The position numbers were made by a program, and so were the translations under genes. The notes beneath the pieces are model-generated. The model saw only the letters and a program-made list of their open reading frames with translations, was not told where the DNA came from and ran no database searches. A stretch of 64,000 bases of DNA from NCBI RefSeq assembly GCF_025997855.1, contig NZ_AP026562.1, positions 429,001 through 493,000 of the forward strand, given 5' to 3'. Source of the stretch: Deinococcus aetherius. GTDB lineage: Bacteria; Deinococcota; Deinococci; Deinococcales; Deinococcaceae. This document shows, in pieces, positions 1-10,331 of the stretch (position 1 is its first letter; the number at the start of each line of letters is the position of its first letter).

Positions 1-96
1 GGTGCCGACCGCGCGGGCGGCCCACGGAACGATCCGGGCGACGCCCCGCGCCACCACGAGCCACCGGCGACCTGGGAATGGGGGAACAGGGTTCAC
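1..96 (-). CDS. N-terminus of the next gene of the surface-glycan operon (partial)
   Basis: A GTG start at 96-94 overlaps the TGA stop of the flippase gene (95-93) as GTGA, the same coupling used elsewhere in this operon. A good ribosome binding site (GGGAGGG) lies 7 bases upstream. Thirty-two codons are visible before the window edge, beginning MNPVPPFPGRRW and continuing with a Trp/Arg/Val-rich stretch. There is no motif to identify the product. From position it is probably another glycan-assembly or membrane protein. The start is inferred from overlap and RBS only. Confidence 0.5.
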   Translation of the reverse strand, partial: MNPVPPFPGRRWLVVARGVARIVPWAARAVGT

Positions 97-1343
97 GGTC
101 GCCCTCCCGGCCATCCGGCGCCGCGCAGCACCGTGGGGAGCAGGCACAGCGCCTCCAGACCGTACGCGATCAGCAGGCCGACCGACAGACCCACCACCCC
201 CCACGCCCGCCCGCCGAGGGCCGCCGCCGCCAGTTCCACCCCCCCGCCGAGCGCGACCATCACCGCCGCGCCGGCGAGGTGCCCGCGCACGCGCCCCAGC
301 GCGATGTAGTGCGCCTTGACGATCACGGGCAGGGCCGTCAGCGCGAGCACCTGCAGGCTGAGCGCGTGTTGCTCGTACGCCGGGCCGAACAGCGCGAGCA
401 GCGGGCGGGCGGTGAGGATCAGCCCTGCGGCGCCCGGCGCGCAGACCAGCAGCGACCACCGCAGCGAGGCGCGCACCCGGGCCCGCAACACCGCCGTCTC
501 CTGCGAGCTGGCGGCGGGCAGCACGGTCGCCAGCGCGTACGGAACCATGCCGAGGAAGCTGGCGATCATCCACGACACGTAGAAGGCGGCGTTCGCGCCT
601 GGGATCAGTTGGCTCGCGGCCAGCACCGGCAGGGCGAGGGCGGGGGCCTGCATCGCCAGGTTCAGCGCGTGGTGCCGCAGCGCGGGGCCGCCAAGGCGCG
701 CCAGGAACGACCAGTTCGGACGGCCCAGCAACGGCGCGCCGCCTTGCCGGGCGAGCGGCAAGACCGCCAGCACGGAGGCGACGTTGCCGATGAACCATGC
801 CCCGTAGATGGCCTGCGCGCCCGCGTGCGTGGCAAACTGCCCCACGACCAGGACCGCGAGCAGTTTGACGACGGCGGAGACGGCGTTGCGCCACCACTGC
901 AACTCGCCGCGCAGCAGGCCGATCACCGCCTGGTCGAACACCAGGGTCACCGCCGAGACGACCACCCCGAGGACGAACAGCGCCAGCGAGGCGGGGTCGC
1001 GGGCGATCCAGGCAAAGGAGGGCGCGGCGTGCGGCAGGGCGAGGCCGCAGGCGACGGCCAGCAGCGCCGCCGCGACGGCGGCAGAGAGCAGCGCGGCGCT
1101 CATCAGGCCCGCTGCATCCGCGCGCTCCCTGGCCCCGGGCAGTTCACTGATCAGGAGGGTGCCCAGGCCGAGCATGCTCAACGTGGCGACCAGCATCATC
1201 GCGGACACGGCGGCGGAACCGAGGCCCACGCCCTCGGCGGGCAGCACGCGCGCCGCCAGCCACCAGAAGCCGAAGCCCAGCCCCGAGGTGACTGCGCTGG
1301 TTGCGACCAGCGAGACGGCGTTGGCGATCAAACTGTCCCTCAT
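93..1343 (-). CDS. Wzx/oligosaccharide flippase-like membrane protein
   Basis: A 416-residue polytopic membrane protein with roughly 12 hydrophobic segments spread over its whole length, starting MRDSLIANAVSLVATS. The Ala/Leu-rich helices, the early motif WWLAARVLPAEGVGLGSAAVS and the overall length match the polysaccharide-biosynthesis flippase (Wzx/MATE-like) superfamily. Such proteins move lipid-linked oligosaccharide or glycan units across the cytoplasmic membrane. The ATG at 1343 is preferred because an AAGGG-type site precedes it. A longer in-frame extension to 1508 has no RBS and is not membrane-like. It is the penultimate visible gene of an operon with three GT2 glycosyltransferases, which supports the assignment. 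The substrate cannot be told from sequence. Confidence 0.75.
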   Translation of the reverse strand: MRDSLIANAVSLVATSAVTSGLGFGFWWLAARVLPAEGVGLGSAAVSAMMLVATLSMLGLGTLLISELPGARERADAAGLMSAALLSAAVAAALLAVACGLALPHAAPSFAWIARDPASLALFVLGVVVSAVTLVFDQAVIGLLRGELQWWRNAVSAVVKLLAVLVVGQFATHAGAQAIYGAWFIGNVASVLAVLPLARQGGAPLLGRPNWSFLARLGGPALRHHALNLAMQAPALALPVLAASQLIPGANAAFYVSWMIASFLGMVPYALATVLPAASSQETAVLRARVRASLRWSLLVCAPGAAGLILTARPLLALFGPAYEQHALSLQVLALTALPVIVKAHYIALGRVRGHLAGAAVMVALGGGVELAAAALGGRAWGVVGLSVGLLIAYGLEALCLLPTVLRGAGWPGGRP

Positions 1344-1500
1344 CGCCCTTCCAGGTCGGCGCCCGACGTGCCGCTCGCCGCTCGCCTCCGGCCCGCCCTC
1401 GACCGCGCCGTCACGGGAGACGCCCCTGGGCGGCCAGGTCATCACCGTCGGGCGCGCAGGCCGGAGCCGGGCGCCCAGCCCTCCACCATGTTCCTCCATG

Positions 1501-1851
1501 TCAGGCATTCGGCCTCAAATCGCGGGGGGGAAGGCCCGCGCGCACGGGAAGCAGGGCGGCGATGAGGGTGACCACCGAGAGCGCCACGGTGAAGGGCAAC
1601 GGGGGCAGGTACAGCAGCGCCGTCGCGACGAGCAGATCGAGGGCCAGACTCAGGGCGAGGGCGAGCGTCCACGTCTGGGCGGGGTCCAGCCCCCGGACAT
1701 GCCGGACGACGGCCAGGCCGGGACAGACCGCCATGAACCAGAGCGTGACGGGCGCGCGCAGGACCAGGGGCGCGTGCAGCGCCCAGGCGAGCAGCCAGCA
1801 GACGGTGGACACGAGCAGGACGGCGGGCAGGAGCAGAGGGGACGACTTCAT
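1501..1851 (-). CDS. small hypothetical membrane protein
   Basis: A 116-residue protein with three to four hydrophobic helices (about residues 5-27, 32-48, 62-80 and 83-103) and a short polar C-terminus ending RDLRPNA. No family motif is recognised. The start lies only 6 bp after the stop of the upstream GT-C-like gene, so it is co-transcribed in the glycan operon. It may be a small accessory subunit of the large membrane protein or of the flippase; this is inference from position only. Confidence 0.7.
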   Translation of the reverse strand: MKSSPLLLPAVLLVSTVCWLLAWALHAPLVLRAPVTLWFMAVCPGLAVVRHVRGLDPAQTWTLALALSLALDLLVATALLYLPPLPFTVALSVVTLIAALLPVRAGLPPRDLRPNA

Positions 1852-1857
1852 CGGGCT

Positions 1858-3705
1858 TCACCTCCGGAAGGGGTTCAGGGTGGAGGCGTAGATCGTGACA
1901 TGGGTGCTGGCGTAGACCCGTCTGAACTCGGGCGAGCGCGCGACCGAGCGTTGGAACCCGTCGTAGGAGCCGGGGTGAAGTTTCTTGTACAGGTTGACGT
2001 AGGTGCGCTGACCCTCGGACAGAACGATGTAGAGGGCCGGGAGTTTTTGTCGGGTGCTGTAGGACAGGATGTGGTCGAAATCGAGCGTGGAGAGCTGCAC
2101 GCCCTGGTCGTCGGTCAGCGAGAGGTGGGTGAACTCGTTGTAGTTGCCGCTGATCTTGACCGGGAAGTTGTTGGTCGAGACGGTCAGGATGGCGCTTCCC
2201 GGGGGGGCGTGGCCGTAGAGCCACCGCGCGGCCTGCACCTCGTCCCGGTGGATGTGGTTGGTGCTCTCGTTGCCGAAGTACGCCACGGTCATCGCCCCGA
2301 GCAGCAAGGCACTCACCAGCCAGGGCAGGGGCGTGAACCGGGGCAGCCGCGCGGGCGACCCCGGCCCCGCCGGGCACAGCAGGGCGTGGGCGACCAGGAA
2401 CGCCATGAACGGCAGCGCGAAGAAGTAGATGCGCAGCAGCATCTCACCGCCGTACGCCTGCAGGGCGAGCAGCGGGAAGGGTGCCAGGGCGAGCAGGCCG
2501 GGTGCCAGGAACCTCGCGCCTGCCCGCCACATCCTCCAGGCGCCCAGGGCGGCCAGCCCCCACATGCCCAGCGTCATCACGCGGGTGACGCCGACGACAA
2601 AGGCGTGGGCGGTGCTTAAGTTCTGGGCGTCGGGGACGTTCTTCGAGAGGTTGGCGAGCAGCGCCCCCAGGCCCGCGTACCACTGGTTGTGGCCGCTCAG
2701 GTACGTTGACGCCATCGTCACGTTCCACAGCACCGTGAGGGCGAGCATCCACAGCGGCAGCGTCCGGACGCGGCAGACCCGGGCCAGCACGAGCGCCGAG
2801 ACGGCGGCCACCGTCATGAAGGGGGTGAGCTGATGCGAGCATGCCACCGCCGCGAACAGCAGCAGCACCGCGAGGGTGCCCGGGAGGTCGGGCCGGACCC
2901 GCCGGTACACCGCGAGGGCACCCGCCCGAACGCTTCCACCCTCACCCCCGGGAGGCGGGGGGCGCGTCCTCACCCCGGACAGCCAGGTCAGGCACACCGC
3001 CAGGATGATCAGGTGGAAAAAGTAGGCCAGCGCCTGCGGGGCGAAGTAGTCCTGCGAGACCCAGCTCGTGGCGTAGAACAGCCACGTGGCGTGCCAGACC
3101 GTGCGTGCGTCGGGGGTCAGGCTGCGGAACAGCAGCAGCAGGGCGGGCAGGTACAGGAGGTTGAAGGCCAGTTGGGCGTACCCGGCGAAGGGCAGGGGAC
3201 TGGGCAGCCCCAGCGCCGCCGTGAATGCCGCCGCCAGCGCGAAAAAGCCCGGCCAGTTGTGGTAGGCGTCGATTCCGGGATCGACGGTGCCGTGCTCCAG
3301 GATGTAACCCACCACGCCGACGTGCTTGTAGGTCCAGGCGAAGCGCGGCTCGTCGTACAGAAACGCGGTCAGCCCGTGTAGCATCACGATCAGCGACAGG
3401 ACGTGGATGGCCAGAAGCCAAGTGCTGACCCGCGCCCGCGTGAGCTGCCAGTAAAACGAGCCCGCCAGCACGATCAGCGCGGCGAAGTACGCCCGGGGAA
3501 GGGCCGTCGTCAGGCCGTAGTCGGAGAGCCGGTCCAGGTCGATGTGGCTCAACGCCAGCCAGCGCAGGCCAAAGACGAGCGCGAGCAGGCCCCAGGTGAC
3601 CGCCACCGGCCACCACCTCCCGGGGGGCGCCCCCGGAACGTCGGCGGGAACGTGACTTGCCTGTTCCCGGTGGTCGGTCTGTTCACGGGCAGGAGAAGAA
3701 GTCAT
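1858..3705 (-). CDS. large multi-pass membrane protein, GT-C glycosyltransferase-like
   Basis: A 615-residue protein. A polar N-terminus of about 30 residues (MTSSPAREQTDHREQ) is followed by some 10-12 transmembrane helices and a soluble C-terminal domain of about 120 residues (after AYFGNESTNHIHRDE). The helix-rich body with acidic loops (YDEPRFAW, DAYHNWPGFF) and a periplasmic C-terminal domain resembles GT-C-fold polyprenyl-phosphate-dependent sugar transferases or glycan polymerases. The ATG at 3705 overlaps the stop of the preceding GT2 gene (ATGA), with GGGACGAG as RBS. The frame stays open upstream to 4350, but that stretch lies inside the GT2 gene and is not coding here. Exact activity is unknown. 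Confidence 0.7.
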   Translation of the reverse strand: MTSSPAREQTDHREQASHVPADVPGAPPGRWWPVAVTWGLLALVFGLRWLALSHIDLDRLSDYGLTTALPRAYFAALIVLAGSFYWQLTRARVSTWLLAIHVLSLIVMLHGLTAFLYDEPRFAWTYKHVGVVGYILEHGTVDPGIDAYHNWPGFFALAAAFTAALGLPSPLPFAGYAQLAFNLLYLPALLLLFRSLTPDARTVWHATWLFYATSWVSQDYFAPQALAYFFHLIILAVCLTWLSGVRTRPPPPGGEGGSVRAGALAVYRRVRPDLPGTLAVLLLFAAVACSHQLTPFMTVAAVSALVLARVCRVRTLPLWMLALTVLWNVTMASTYLSGHNQWYAGLGALLANLSKNVPDAQNLSTAHAFVVGVTRVMTLGMWGLAALGAWRMWRAGARFLAPGLLALAPFPLLALQAYGGEMLLRIYFFALPFMAFLVAHALLCPAGPGSPARLPRFTPLPWLVSALLLGAMTVAYFGNESTNHIHRDEVQAARWLYGHAPPGSAILTVSTNNFPVKISGNYNEFTHLSLTDDQGVQLSTLDFDHILSYSTRQKLPALYIVLSEGQRTYVNLYKKLHPGSYDGFQRSVARSPEFRRVYASTHVTIYASTLNPFRR

Positions 3706-5057
3706 CTCGTCCCTACGCGAGTGAGAGGGAGGGACAACCTGCTCCGCGCCTGGCGGCGACTTCTCAGGTAGGCGACGGGGCCGTACAGCATTCCCCTGAG
3801 TTCCAGCCGGGTGAGTTCCGCCGGGTACCCGGCATTCTTCCCCTTGTTCTTCCCCGACCGGGGGTTCAAGGCGTAACCCAGGCCATTGGGCACGCGCGCC
3901 AGGAGGTCGAGCAACCGGGCGGGGCGGGTGAGCAGGGTCCTGGTCAGGTAGGCGGTCAGGCCCGCGCCGTAACCGAACATCTGCCTCTTCAGGGCGTCGT
4001 AGGTCGTGCGGTGCGCGTGGTACACCAGGGCCCCCGGCTCGTACGCCAGTTCGTAGCCGCGCGACAGCACTTCTAGGAAGATCGAAAGGTCCTCGCCGCC
4101 CATGCTCGGCGTGCCCGCGCCCAGCGACGGGTCGAAGCCGCCCACGGCCAGCAGCGCCGACTTCCTGAACGAGCAGTTGACCCCCGAGCCGAAGGTGCCC
4201 GCCGCGTAGGGGTAGAGCCCGCTGGGGCCGCGCTGTCTGGCGAGGTCGTAGACGCGGCGCGCGAAGCCCTTGTTGAAGCCGCCGTACTGCTCGAACCACA
4301 GCTCTGGCGCGGTATCGAGGCTCATCGCCAGGGTGGCGCCGGTGACACACCCGACGTTCCTGCCCGCCTGAAAGCCCCGCGCGACCTCGGAAAGCCAGCG
4401 GGGGTCGGGCCGCGCGTCGTCGTCCGTCACGGCAAGAATTTCGCCCAGGGCGTGGCGAGCGCCGCAGTTGCGCGCGTTGGACAGGCCGGGGCGGTCCTCG
4501 CGCATGTAGCGCACGCGCGGGTCATGTCCGTAGCGCGTACGCAGCAGCTCGCGGGTGGCGCCGCCACTCGGCGCGTTGTCCACCACGATGACCTCGTAGT
4601 GCGGGTACTCCTGGGCCAGCAGGGCGTCCAGCACCGTCGGCAGGGACGGTGCGCGGTCGCGGGTAGCGACGATCACGCTGGCAAAAGGCGCCCGCTCCAG
4701 AAAGCGCACCCGCTCCTGGGCGCAGCGCGGTTCGGAGACTCCCGTCACCCCCTGGGCCGACAGCGTCACGAGCGGCGGCACACCGTCGCGGCGCAGGTGA
4801 TCGTTCACCTCCTCGGCGAGGTCGCGCCAGATCAGGCCGGCGAGGTCCTCGCCCGTCAGTCCCCCGGGGGGCAGCGCCAGATCGAGCAACCCGAGCGGCT
4901 CGCCGTGCAGCCTGACCAGGGCGCGCGCGCGCGAATAGGCGGGCCCGCTCGGGGACTCGGTGCGGTCGAGCCGGGGCAGCGGTGCGCTCAGCTCGATCTC
5001 CAGCACCCGGATCGGCTCGAAGGCGGACCCGGCACGCCCCAACGCCTCCAAGGTCAC
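3702..5057 (-). CDS. GT2-family glycosyltransferase with N-terminal extension
   Basis: A 451-residue protein starting at a GTG that overlaps the previous stop (GTGA). Residues 1 to about 125 form a soluble domain I do not recognise. From about residue 130 there is a GT-A/GT2 catalytic domain: ASVIVATRDRAPSL, EVIVVDNAPSGG, the donor-binding DDDARPDP (DXD) and GVNCSFRKSALLAVGGFD, then GGEDLSIFLEVLSRG (acceptor/ED motif). A basic tail of about 90 residues follows. It should transfer a nucleotide-sugar residue to a growing lipid-linked glycan at the inner membrane face. It is coupled at both ends to neighbouring glycan genes. Confidence 0.85.
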   Translation of the reverse strand: MTLEALGRAGSAFEPIRVLEIELSAPLPRLDRTESPSGPAYSRARALVRLHGEPLGLLDLALPPGGLTGEDLAGLIWRDLAEEVNDHLRRDGVPPLVTLSAQGVTGVSEPRCAQERVRFLERAPFASVIVATRDRAPSLPTVLDALLAQEYPHYEVIVVDNAPSGGATRELLRTRYGHDPRVRYMREDRPGLSNARNCGARHALGEILAVTDDDARPDPRWLSEVARGFQAGRNVGCVTGATLAMSLDTAPELWFEQYGGFNKGFARRVYDLARQRGPSGLYPYAAGTFGSGVNCSFRKSALLAVGGFDPSLGAGTPSMGGEDLSIFLEVLSRGYELAYEPGALVYHAHRTTYDALKRQMFGYGAGLTAYLTRTLLTRPARLLDLLARVPNGLGYALNPRSGKNKGKNAGYPAELTRLELRGMLYGPVAYLRSRRQARSRLSLPLTRVGTR

Positions 5058-6091
5058 GAGGCCGCTCCGCTCGACCGCCGACTCGGGGCGGCAAGGGGCT
5101 CGTCCCCGGACAGACGGGGGGTCGGCGAGGCGAGACCGGCGGCGTACCCGGCCGCGACCGCAGCGAGGCCGACGACGACGGCGGTCGCCCGCCCCAGGCC
5201 AGTGATGTCGCCCCCTAGTGCCTGCTGCACGCCGCGCAGCACGCCCCGGGGCAGCACGCGCGCCGCGTAGGCACGCTCGGACGCCAGGGCTGCGCCCCGG
5301 CCGACGAAGCGTGACACCCTGGCCTTGCTGAGCCCCTCCGCGAAGCAGCGCCGCAGGAAGTAGCGCCCGGTCGCGCGCCTGCCGGGCACGGTGTGCCGCA
5401 CGGTCGCCCCGGGTTGGTACAGCCAGGCCCCCCTGGCGAAGTGCTGCCCGGCGCGGATGCAGAACTCGGTCTCCTCGCCGCCCAGCGGAATACTGCCCAC
5501 ACGTCCCAACCCCGCGCGGAACCCGCCGACCTCCAGGGCCACGTCCCGCCGACACGACATGTTCGCCCCGATCAGGTTGCGCACCACCCCGGGGCGTGCG
5601 GGCAGGCCGAGGTAGGAGCAGCCCACCACCCACAGGAACTCGTCCGGAAACCACGCGGGCGCCCCCCCGCGCCACTCGGGCTCGATGTGCCCGCCCACGC
5701 CCAGGACGCCGGGGTCCGCGTAGGGGGCCAGCAGGGCGCCCAGCCAGCCGGGCTGCGCGGCGGCGTCGTCGTCGAGGAACACCACCACGTCGCCGCTCGC
5801 CGCGCGCAGGCCGCTGTTGCGGGCCCCGGACAACCCGGACCGCTCCGCGTTGGGAATGACCGCGACGGGCGGCGTGGCGCCGGAGAACGTCGAGCGGGCG
5901 CGCTCCAGGAGCGCCGGGTTGTGGTCGACCACGACGATCAATTCGTGGGGAGGCGGCGTCTGGGCCTGGACTGAGCCCACCGCCGCCCGCAACTCCGCCC
6001 AGCGTTCCTCGGTGTGAGCGCAGATGACGACCGAGGCACGCGGGGGGGCGCCGACCGGGAAAGCGGACGCCTGTTCGCGCCTACTGGGCAT
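5054..6091 (-). CDS. GT2-family glycosyltransferase
   Basis: A 345-residue GT2 enzyme. It shows the usual order: ASVVICAHTEERW, a loop ending LIVVVDHNP, SGARNSGLRAASGDVVVFLDDDAAAQPGW (DXD donor site), NMSCRRDVALEVGGF, then GGEETEFCIRAG as the catalytic ED motif. A hydrophobic segment near the C-terminus (about residues 300-320) may anchor it to the membrane. The start MPSRREQ at 6091 overlaps the end of the upstream GT2 gene by 11 bp. It probably adds a sugar in exopolysaccharide or surface-glycan synthesis; donor and acceptor are unknown. Confidence 0.85.
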   Translation of the reverse strand: MPSRREQASAFPVGAPPRASVVICAHTEERWAELRAAVGSVQAQTPPPHELIVVVDHNPALLERARSTFSGATPPVAVIPNAERSGLSGARNSGLRAASGDVVVFLDDDAAAQPGWLGALLAPYADPGVLGVGGHIEPEWRGGAPAWFPDEFLWVVGCSYLGLPARPGVVRNLIGANMSCRRDVALEVGGFRAGLGRVGSIPLGGEETEFCIRAGQHFARGAWLYQPGATVRHTVPGRRATGRYFLRRCFAEGLSKARVSRFVGRGAALASERAYAARVLPRGVLRGVQQALGGDITGLGRATAVVVGLAAVAAGYAAGLASPTPRLSGDEPLAAPSRRSSGAAS

Positions 6092-6857
6092 GGGCGGATC
6101 GCGCGGGGGCGCGGCGCGGCGCACGTCTGAAAAACCGTTCGCGCAAGATCACCTTGAAGATGCGCCAGCCGTCCCGCGCGGCGTGGAGGTTGCTCGTCCC
6201 GTACAGGCGCGGGTGCTCGAAGCTGTGCACCTCGACGACGCGCAGCCCCGCCCTCAGGGCGCGGATGCCCATCAGCGTCTCGATCTCGAAGCCGTCGCTG
6301 TCGAGGTCCAGCTCGGGCAGGACCGAGCGCCAGAAGGCGTTGTAGCCGTAGCACAGGTCCGAGTAGCGCCCGCCGAACAACGTGCGCACGGCCCAAGTGA
6401 TGCAGGCGTTGCCGAGGCCGCGAATGCGCGAGATGTCGTCTGTGCCCGCCCCTTGCAGAAAGCGCGAGCCTTTGACGAAGTCGGCGCCCGCGCGAAGGTG
6501 CCGGACGAACGTGCCGATCTCGCCGGGGTCGGTGCTCCCGTCGGCGTCGATCATGACCACAATGTCCCCGGTCGCTGCGGCGAAACCGGCGCGCAGCGCG
6601 TTGCCCTTGCCCCGTCCCGGCTGCGGAATGACGCGGATGCCCGGCAGCAGCCCGTAGGCCACCGCGACGGTCCCGTCCGTGGAGTGGCCGTCCACCAGAA
6701 TCACCTCGTCCACCCAGGCGGGAATGGCGGGCAGCACGTGAGGGAGGTTGTCCGCCTCGTTCATCGCGGGCACTACCACGCTGACGGTCGGTCTGGCGCC
6801 GGCGCTCTTGCTGGCGTGGATTCCGAGGGGGGCAGCCGGACGTCTGGACACAGTCAT
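6081..6857 (-). CDS. GT2 glycosyltransferase, dolichyl/polyprenyl-phosphate-sugar synthase type
   Basis: A 258-residue protein with the compact DPM1/DPG-synthase layout: SVVVPAMNEADNLPHVL, DEVILVDGHSTDGT, GRGKGNALRAGF, IDADGSTDP (DXD) and FVKGSRF, ending soon after LYGTSNLHAARDGWRIFKVIL with no membrane tail. Enzymes of this type transfer a sugar from a nucleotide sugar to polyprenyl phosphate, giving donors for GT-C enzymes. That fits the large GT-C-like protein three genes downstream. The ATG at 6857 has an AGGAG site 6 bases upstream and is preferred over an in-frame start at 6896. It is the first gene of the operon. Confidence 0.85.
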   Translation of the reverse strand: MTVSRRPAAPLGIHASKSAGARPTVSVVVPAMNEADNLPHVLPAIPAWVDEVILVDGHSTDGTVAVAYGLLPGIRVIPQPGRGKGNALRAGFAAATGDIVVMIDADGSTDPGEIGTFVRHLRAGADFVKGSRFLQGAGTDDISRIRGLGNACITWAVRTLFGGRYSDLCYGYNAFWRSVLPELDLDSDGFEIETLMGIRALRAGLRVVEVHSFEHPRLYGTSNLHAARDGWRIFKVILRERFFRRAPRRAPARSAHAQ

Positions 6858-7363
6858 TACACTCCTGTCACCGCCTCGCCAGGGACAGCCCAACACGCTG
6901 CCAGGACGGCGCGGCGCGGAGGCCGGGTCTTAGCACCGGGGACGTTGCGGTTGGCGGTCAAGCGCGGCGGTCCTGGCAGTGCACGCCACACAGCAAGAAG
7001 GACACAGCACGGTTGGCAATTGCGCCATTGAAGGCGTTCTTGCAACCAGGCTGTCAGGTGAACGATAAGCGGGACTTTCTGGAAGCTCGACGTGAAGTTT
7101 TGCACGGTCGCACTCGTGCGAAAAATGATTAAGGCACATTTAACTCGTTCTTAAGCATCTCTAACTTGAGACAAAAAAGGGCACATAGCGGTATGCAACT
7201 TGGACGGGTTTGGATCGCCGGGTTTTCACAGGTGGGTTCTGCCAAGCCGGACAGGAGGCCGGGAGGTTCAAGCCGCTTCTTCACAGAGGTGGGAATGCCG
7301 CCTGGCTCGGGGCGGGACGAGGCGATCCAGCCGGAGGGGGCAAGGGGCCGTCCCGTCAACCCA
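6858..7363. other. intergenic leader between glycan operon and dGTPase gene
   Basis: About 500 bp with no convincing gene; short open frames on both strands lack RBS and codon bias. Around 7060-7200 it is unusually AT-rich for this window, as expected for the promoter region of the glycan operon (minus strand), but I cannot fix a clear -35/-10 pair. A perfect short palindrome, TCGCACTCGTGCGA (7108-7121), sits in it and could be an operator. Confidence 0.5.
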
Positions 7364-8632
7364 TCACAGCGGCGCGAAGGGTGAGCTCTGCGGGGCGCCG
7401 AAGAGGCGCTGGTGGTACTGGGAGGCCTGCGCGTCCGTCATGTCGGCGATGAAGTCGCACACGATCCGGGCCCGGGCCCGCTCGGAGGGGCTTTGCCTCA
7501 GGCTCTCGCGCACCTCGCGGGGGAGCACCGCCGCGCGCACGTCGTCGAGGTCGCCCATCGCCGTCTCCAGCAGCAGGCCGAAGAGATCGGTGATCGTGCC
7601 GGTGGCCTGCCGGGCGTACACCCCGGTGCGCTGGTCGCGCAAGATGAGTTCCTGGGTGATCGCCTTGAGAACCGCGCACTCCAGCCGCACCTCGGACGGC
7701 AGGGCGAGCGTGAAGTCGAAAGCACTCCTCGGCGTGCCGTGCGTCTCGATGTTCGTGGCCGTCACGAAGCGGTTGACGTAGGCGGCCTCCACCTCGCGCA
7801 CTCGGGCGGTGGCGGGCGCGATGCTCGTGCCGTCGTCGAGCCGGGCGTGCAGCACGCGCAGCACCGACCCCACGAAGTCCTCGTCGAGTTCGGGGTGGGC
7901 CCGCCGCGCCCGCTCGGTCACCCGGGAGACCGCCTCGCCCGTCACGAGCGCGTGGTGCGACAGCAGGCCGCTGCGGATGCCGTCTTCGAGGTCGTGCAGG
8001 CTGTAGGCGATGTCGTCCGCCCAGTCCATGATCTGGCAGATCACGCTGCGCGGGAGGGGGTCCTCGCCGCCCAGCTCGCCCCCGTACAGCCAGCCCCCGT
8101 CGAGGCGGGCGTCATCCTCGTACATCGCGGGCACGCCGCCGCGCCCGCCGGGGTACTTCAGCACGCCGAGCAGGGTCGCCCGGGTGACGTTCACGCCGGG
8201 GTGCCGGGTGGTGAGGGGCTCTAACCGGGTCAGGATGCGGTACGTCTGCGCGTTGCCCTCGAAGCCGCCGTAGGGCCGCATGCAGGCGTGCAGGGCGTCC
8301 TCCCCGTTGTGCCCGAAGGGCGGGTGCCCGAGGTCGTGCGCGAGTGCGGCCGCCTCGGCGAGCCCACCGGGCAGCCCGTGGTTGGTGGCGATGGCGCGGG
8401 CGATCTGCGCGACCTCCATCGCGTGCGTGACCCGCGTGCGCAGGAAGCCCGACCACCCCGCCGCGAAGATCTGGCTCTTGCCCTGGAGGCGGCGAAAGGC
8501 GCTGGAGTGGATGACGCGCGCCCGGTCGCGCTCGTAGGGGTCACGGCGGTCACCCTCCGCCCCCGTCGCCTCGCTGAGGTAGCGGCGCTCGGTGTCGTGG
8601 GCGTTGAACCAGTCGTAGATGGCGGCCAGCAC
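7364..8632 (-). CDS. dgt: deoxyguanosinetriphosphate triphosphohydrolase (dGTPase)
   Basis: A 422-residue HD-domain protein. It starts with the Dgt signature region DRARVIHSSAFRRLQGKSQIF (about residues 36-56). The metal-binding set follows: H70 in RTRVTHAMEV, H99-D100 in LAHDLGHPPFGHNGE, and a later Asp in MDWADDIAYSLHDLEDG. Dgt enzymes hydrolyse dGTP to deoxyguanosine and triphosphate in the cytoplasm and help set dNTP pools. The start is a GTG (8632) with only a weak RBS, so it may be slightly misplaced. It stands alone, oriented with the glycan operon but about 500 bp upstream of it. Confidence 0.9.
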   Translation of the reverse strand: MLAAIYDWFNAHDTERRYLSEATGAEGDRRDPYERDRARVIHSSAFRRLQGKSQIFAAGWSGFLRTRVTHAMEVAQIARAIATNHGLPGGLAEAAALAHDLGHPPFGHNGEDALHACMRPYGGFEGNAQTYRILTRLEPLTTRHPGVNVTRATLLGVLKYPGGRGGVPAMYEDDARLDGGWLYGGELGGEDPLPRSVICQIMDWADDIAYSLHDLEDGIRSGLLSHHALVTGEAVSRVTERARRAHPELDEDFVGSVLRVLHARLDDGTSIAPATARVREVEAAYVNRFVTATNIETHGTPRSAFDFTLALPSEVRLECAVLKAITQELILRDQRTGVYARQATGTITDLFGLLLETAMGDLDDVRAAVLPREVRESLRQSPSERARARIVCDFIADMTDAQASQYHQRLFGAPQSSPFAPL

Positions 8633-8666
8633 ACCCCAGGATAGCGCCGGGCGGTCCCCTTCCCCT

Positions 8667-8849
8667 TCACGGTCGTGGGACGCAGGCCACCGGCATCGGA
8701 GCCGTGCCCGCCGCCGGGCACCAGCCCACCCCGGCGCGGGACTGGACGCCGGGAGCGTTGGCCGATAGCCCGTGGGAGAGGGCAGCGACCCCCACCAGGG
8801 CGAGGACGCCCAGGAGCAGCCATCCCGGCCGGGTCACGCGCGGCGTCAT
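8667..8849 (-). CDS. small putative secreted or membrane-anchored protein
   Basis: A possible 60-residue protein with a basic N-terminus ([10 protein letters not shown]), a hydrophobic helix [18 protein letters not shown] and a short Cys/Pro-containing tail (WCPAAGTAP). It could start at ATG 8849 (GGGG six bases upstream), ATG 8855 or GTG 8861. It lies just upstream of dgt on the same strand. The signal-peptide-like pattern supports coding, but it is short and unrecognised. Confidence 0.4.
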   Translation of the reverse strand: MTPRVTRPGWLLLGVLALVGVAALSHGLSANAPGVQSRAGVGWCPAAGTAPMPVACVPRP

Positions 8850-9001
8850 CCTCATCCCCACACGATACGGCAGGCCGGGCGGTCACGTTCCCGGAGAGGC
8901 CCGGGGCCGGTGTATGCTGCGCGGGCAACCGCAATTTCCCCGGGAGGCCCGCCGTCCGCTCCCGGTTTCCTCCCCCCTCGTTCCCCGTTGGAGGTTCACC
9001 G

Positions 9002-10324
<1,323 letters not shown>

Positions 10325-10331
10325 GTCACCC

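Noticed and set aside
1858..4350. An 830-codon version of the GT-C-like membrane protein gene.
   Set aside because: The first 215 codons are the shadow of the GT2 gene; the RBS and the ATGA overlap place the start at 3705.
7129..7359. A 76-residue minus-strand frame upstream of the glycan operon.
   Set aside because: No RBS, Pro/Ser-rich, no hydrophobic pattern; more likely the leader or promoter region.
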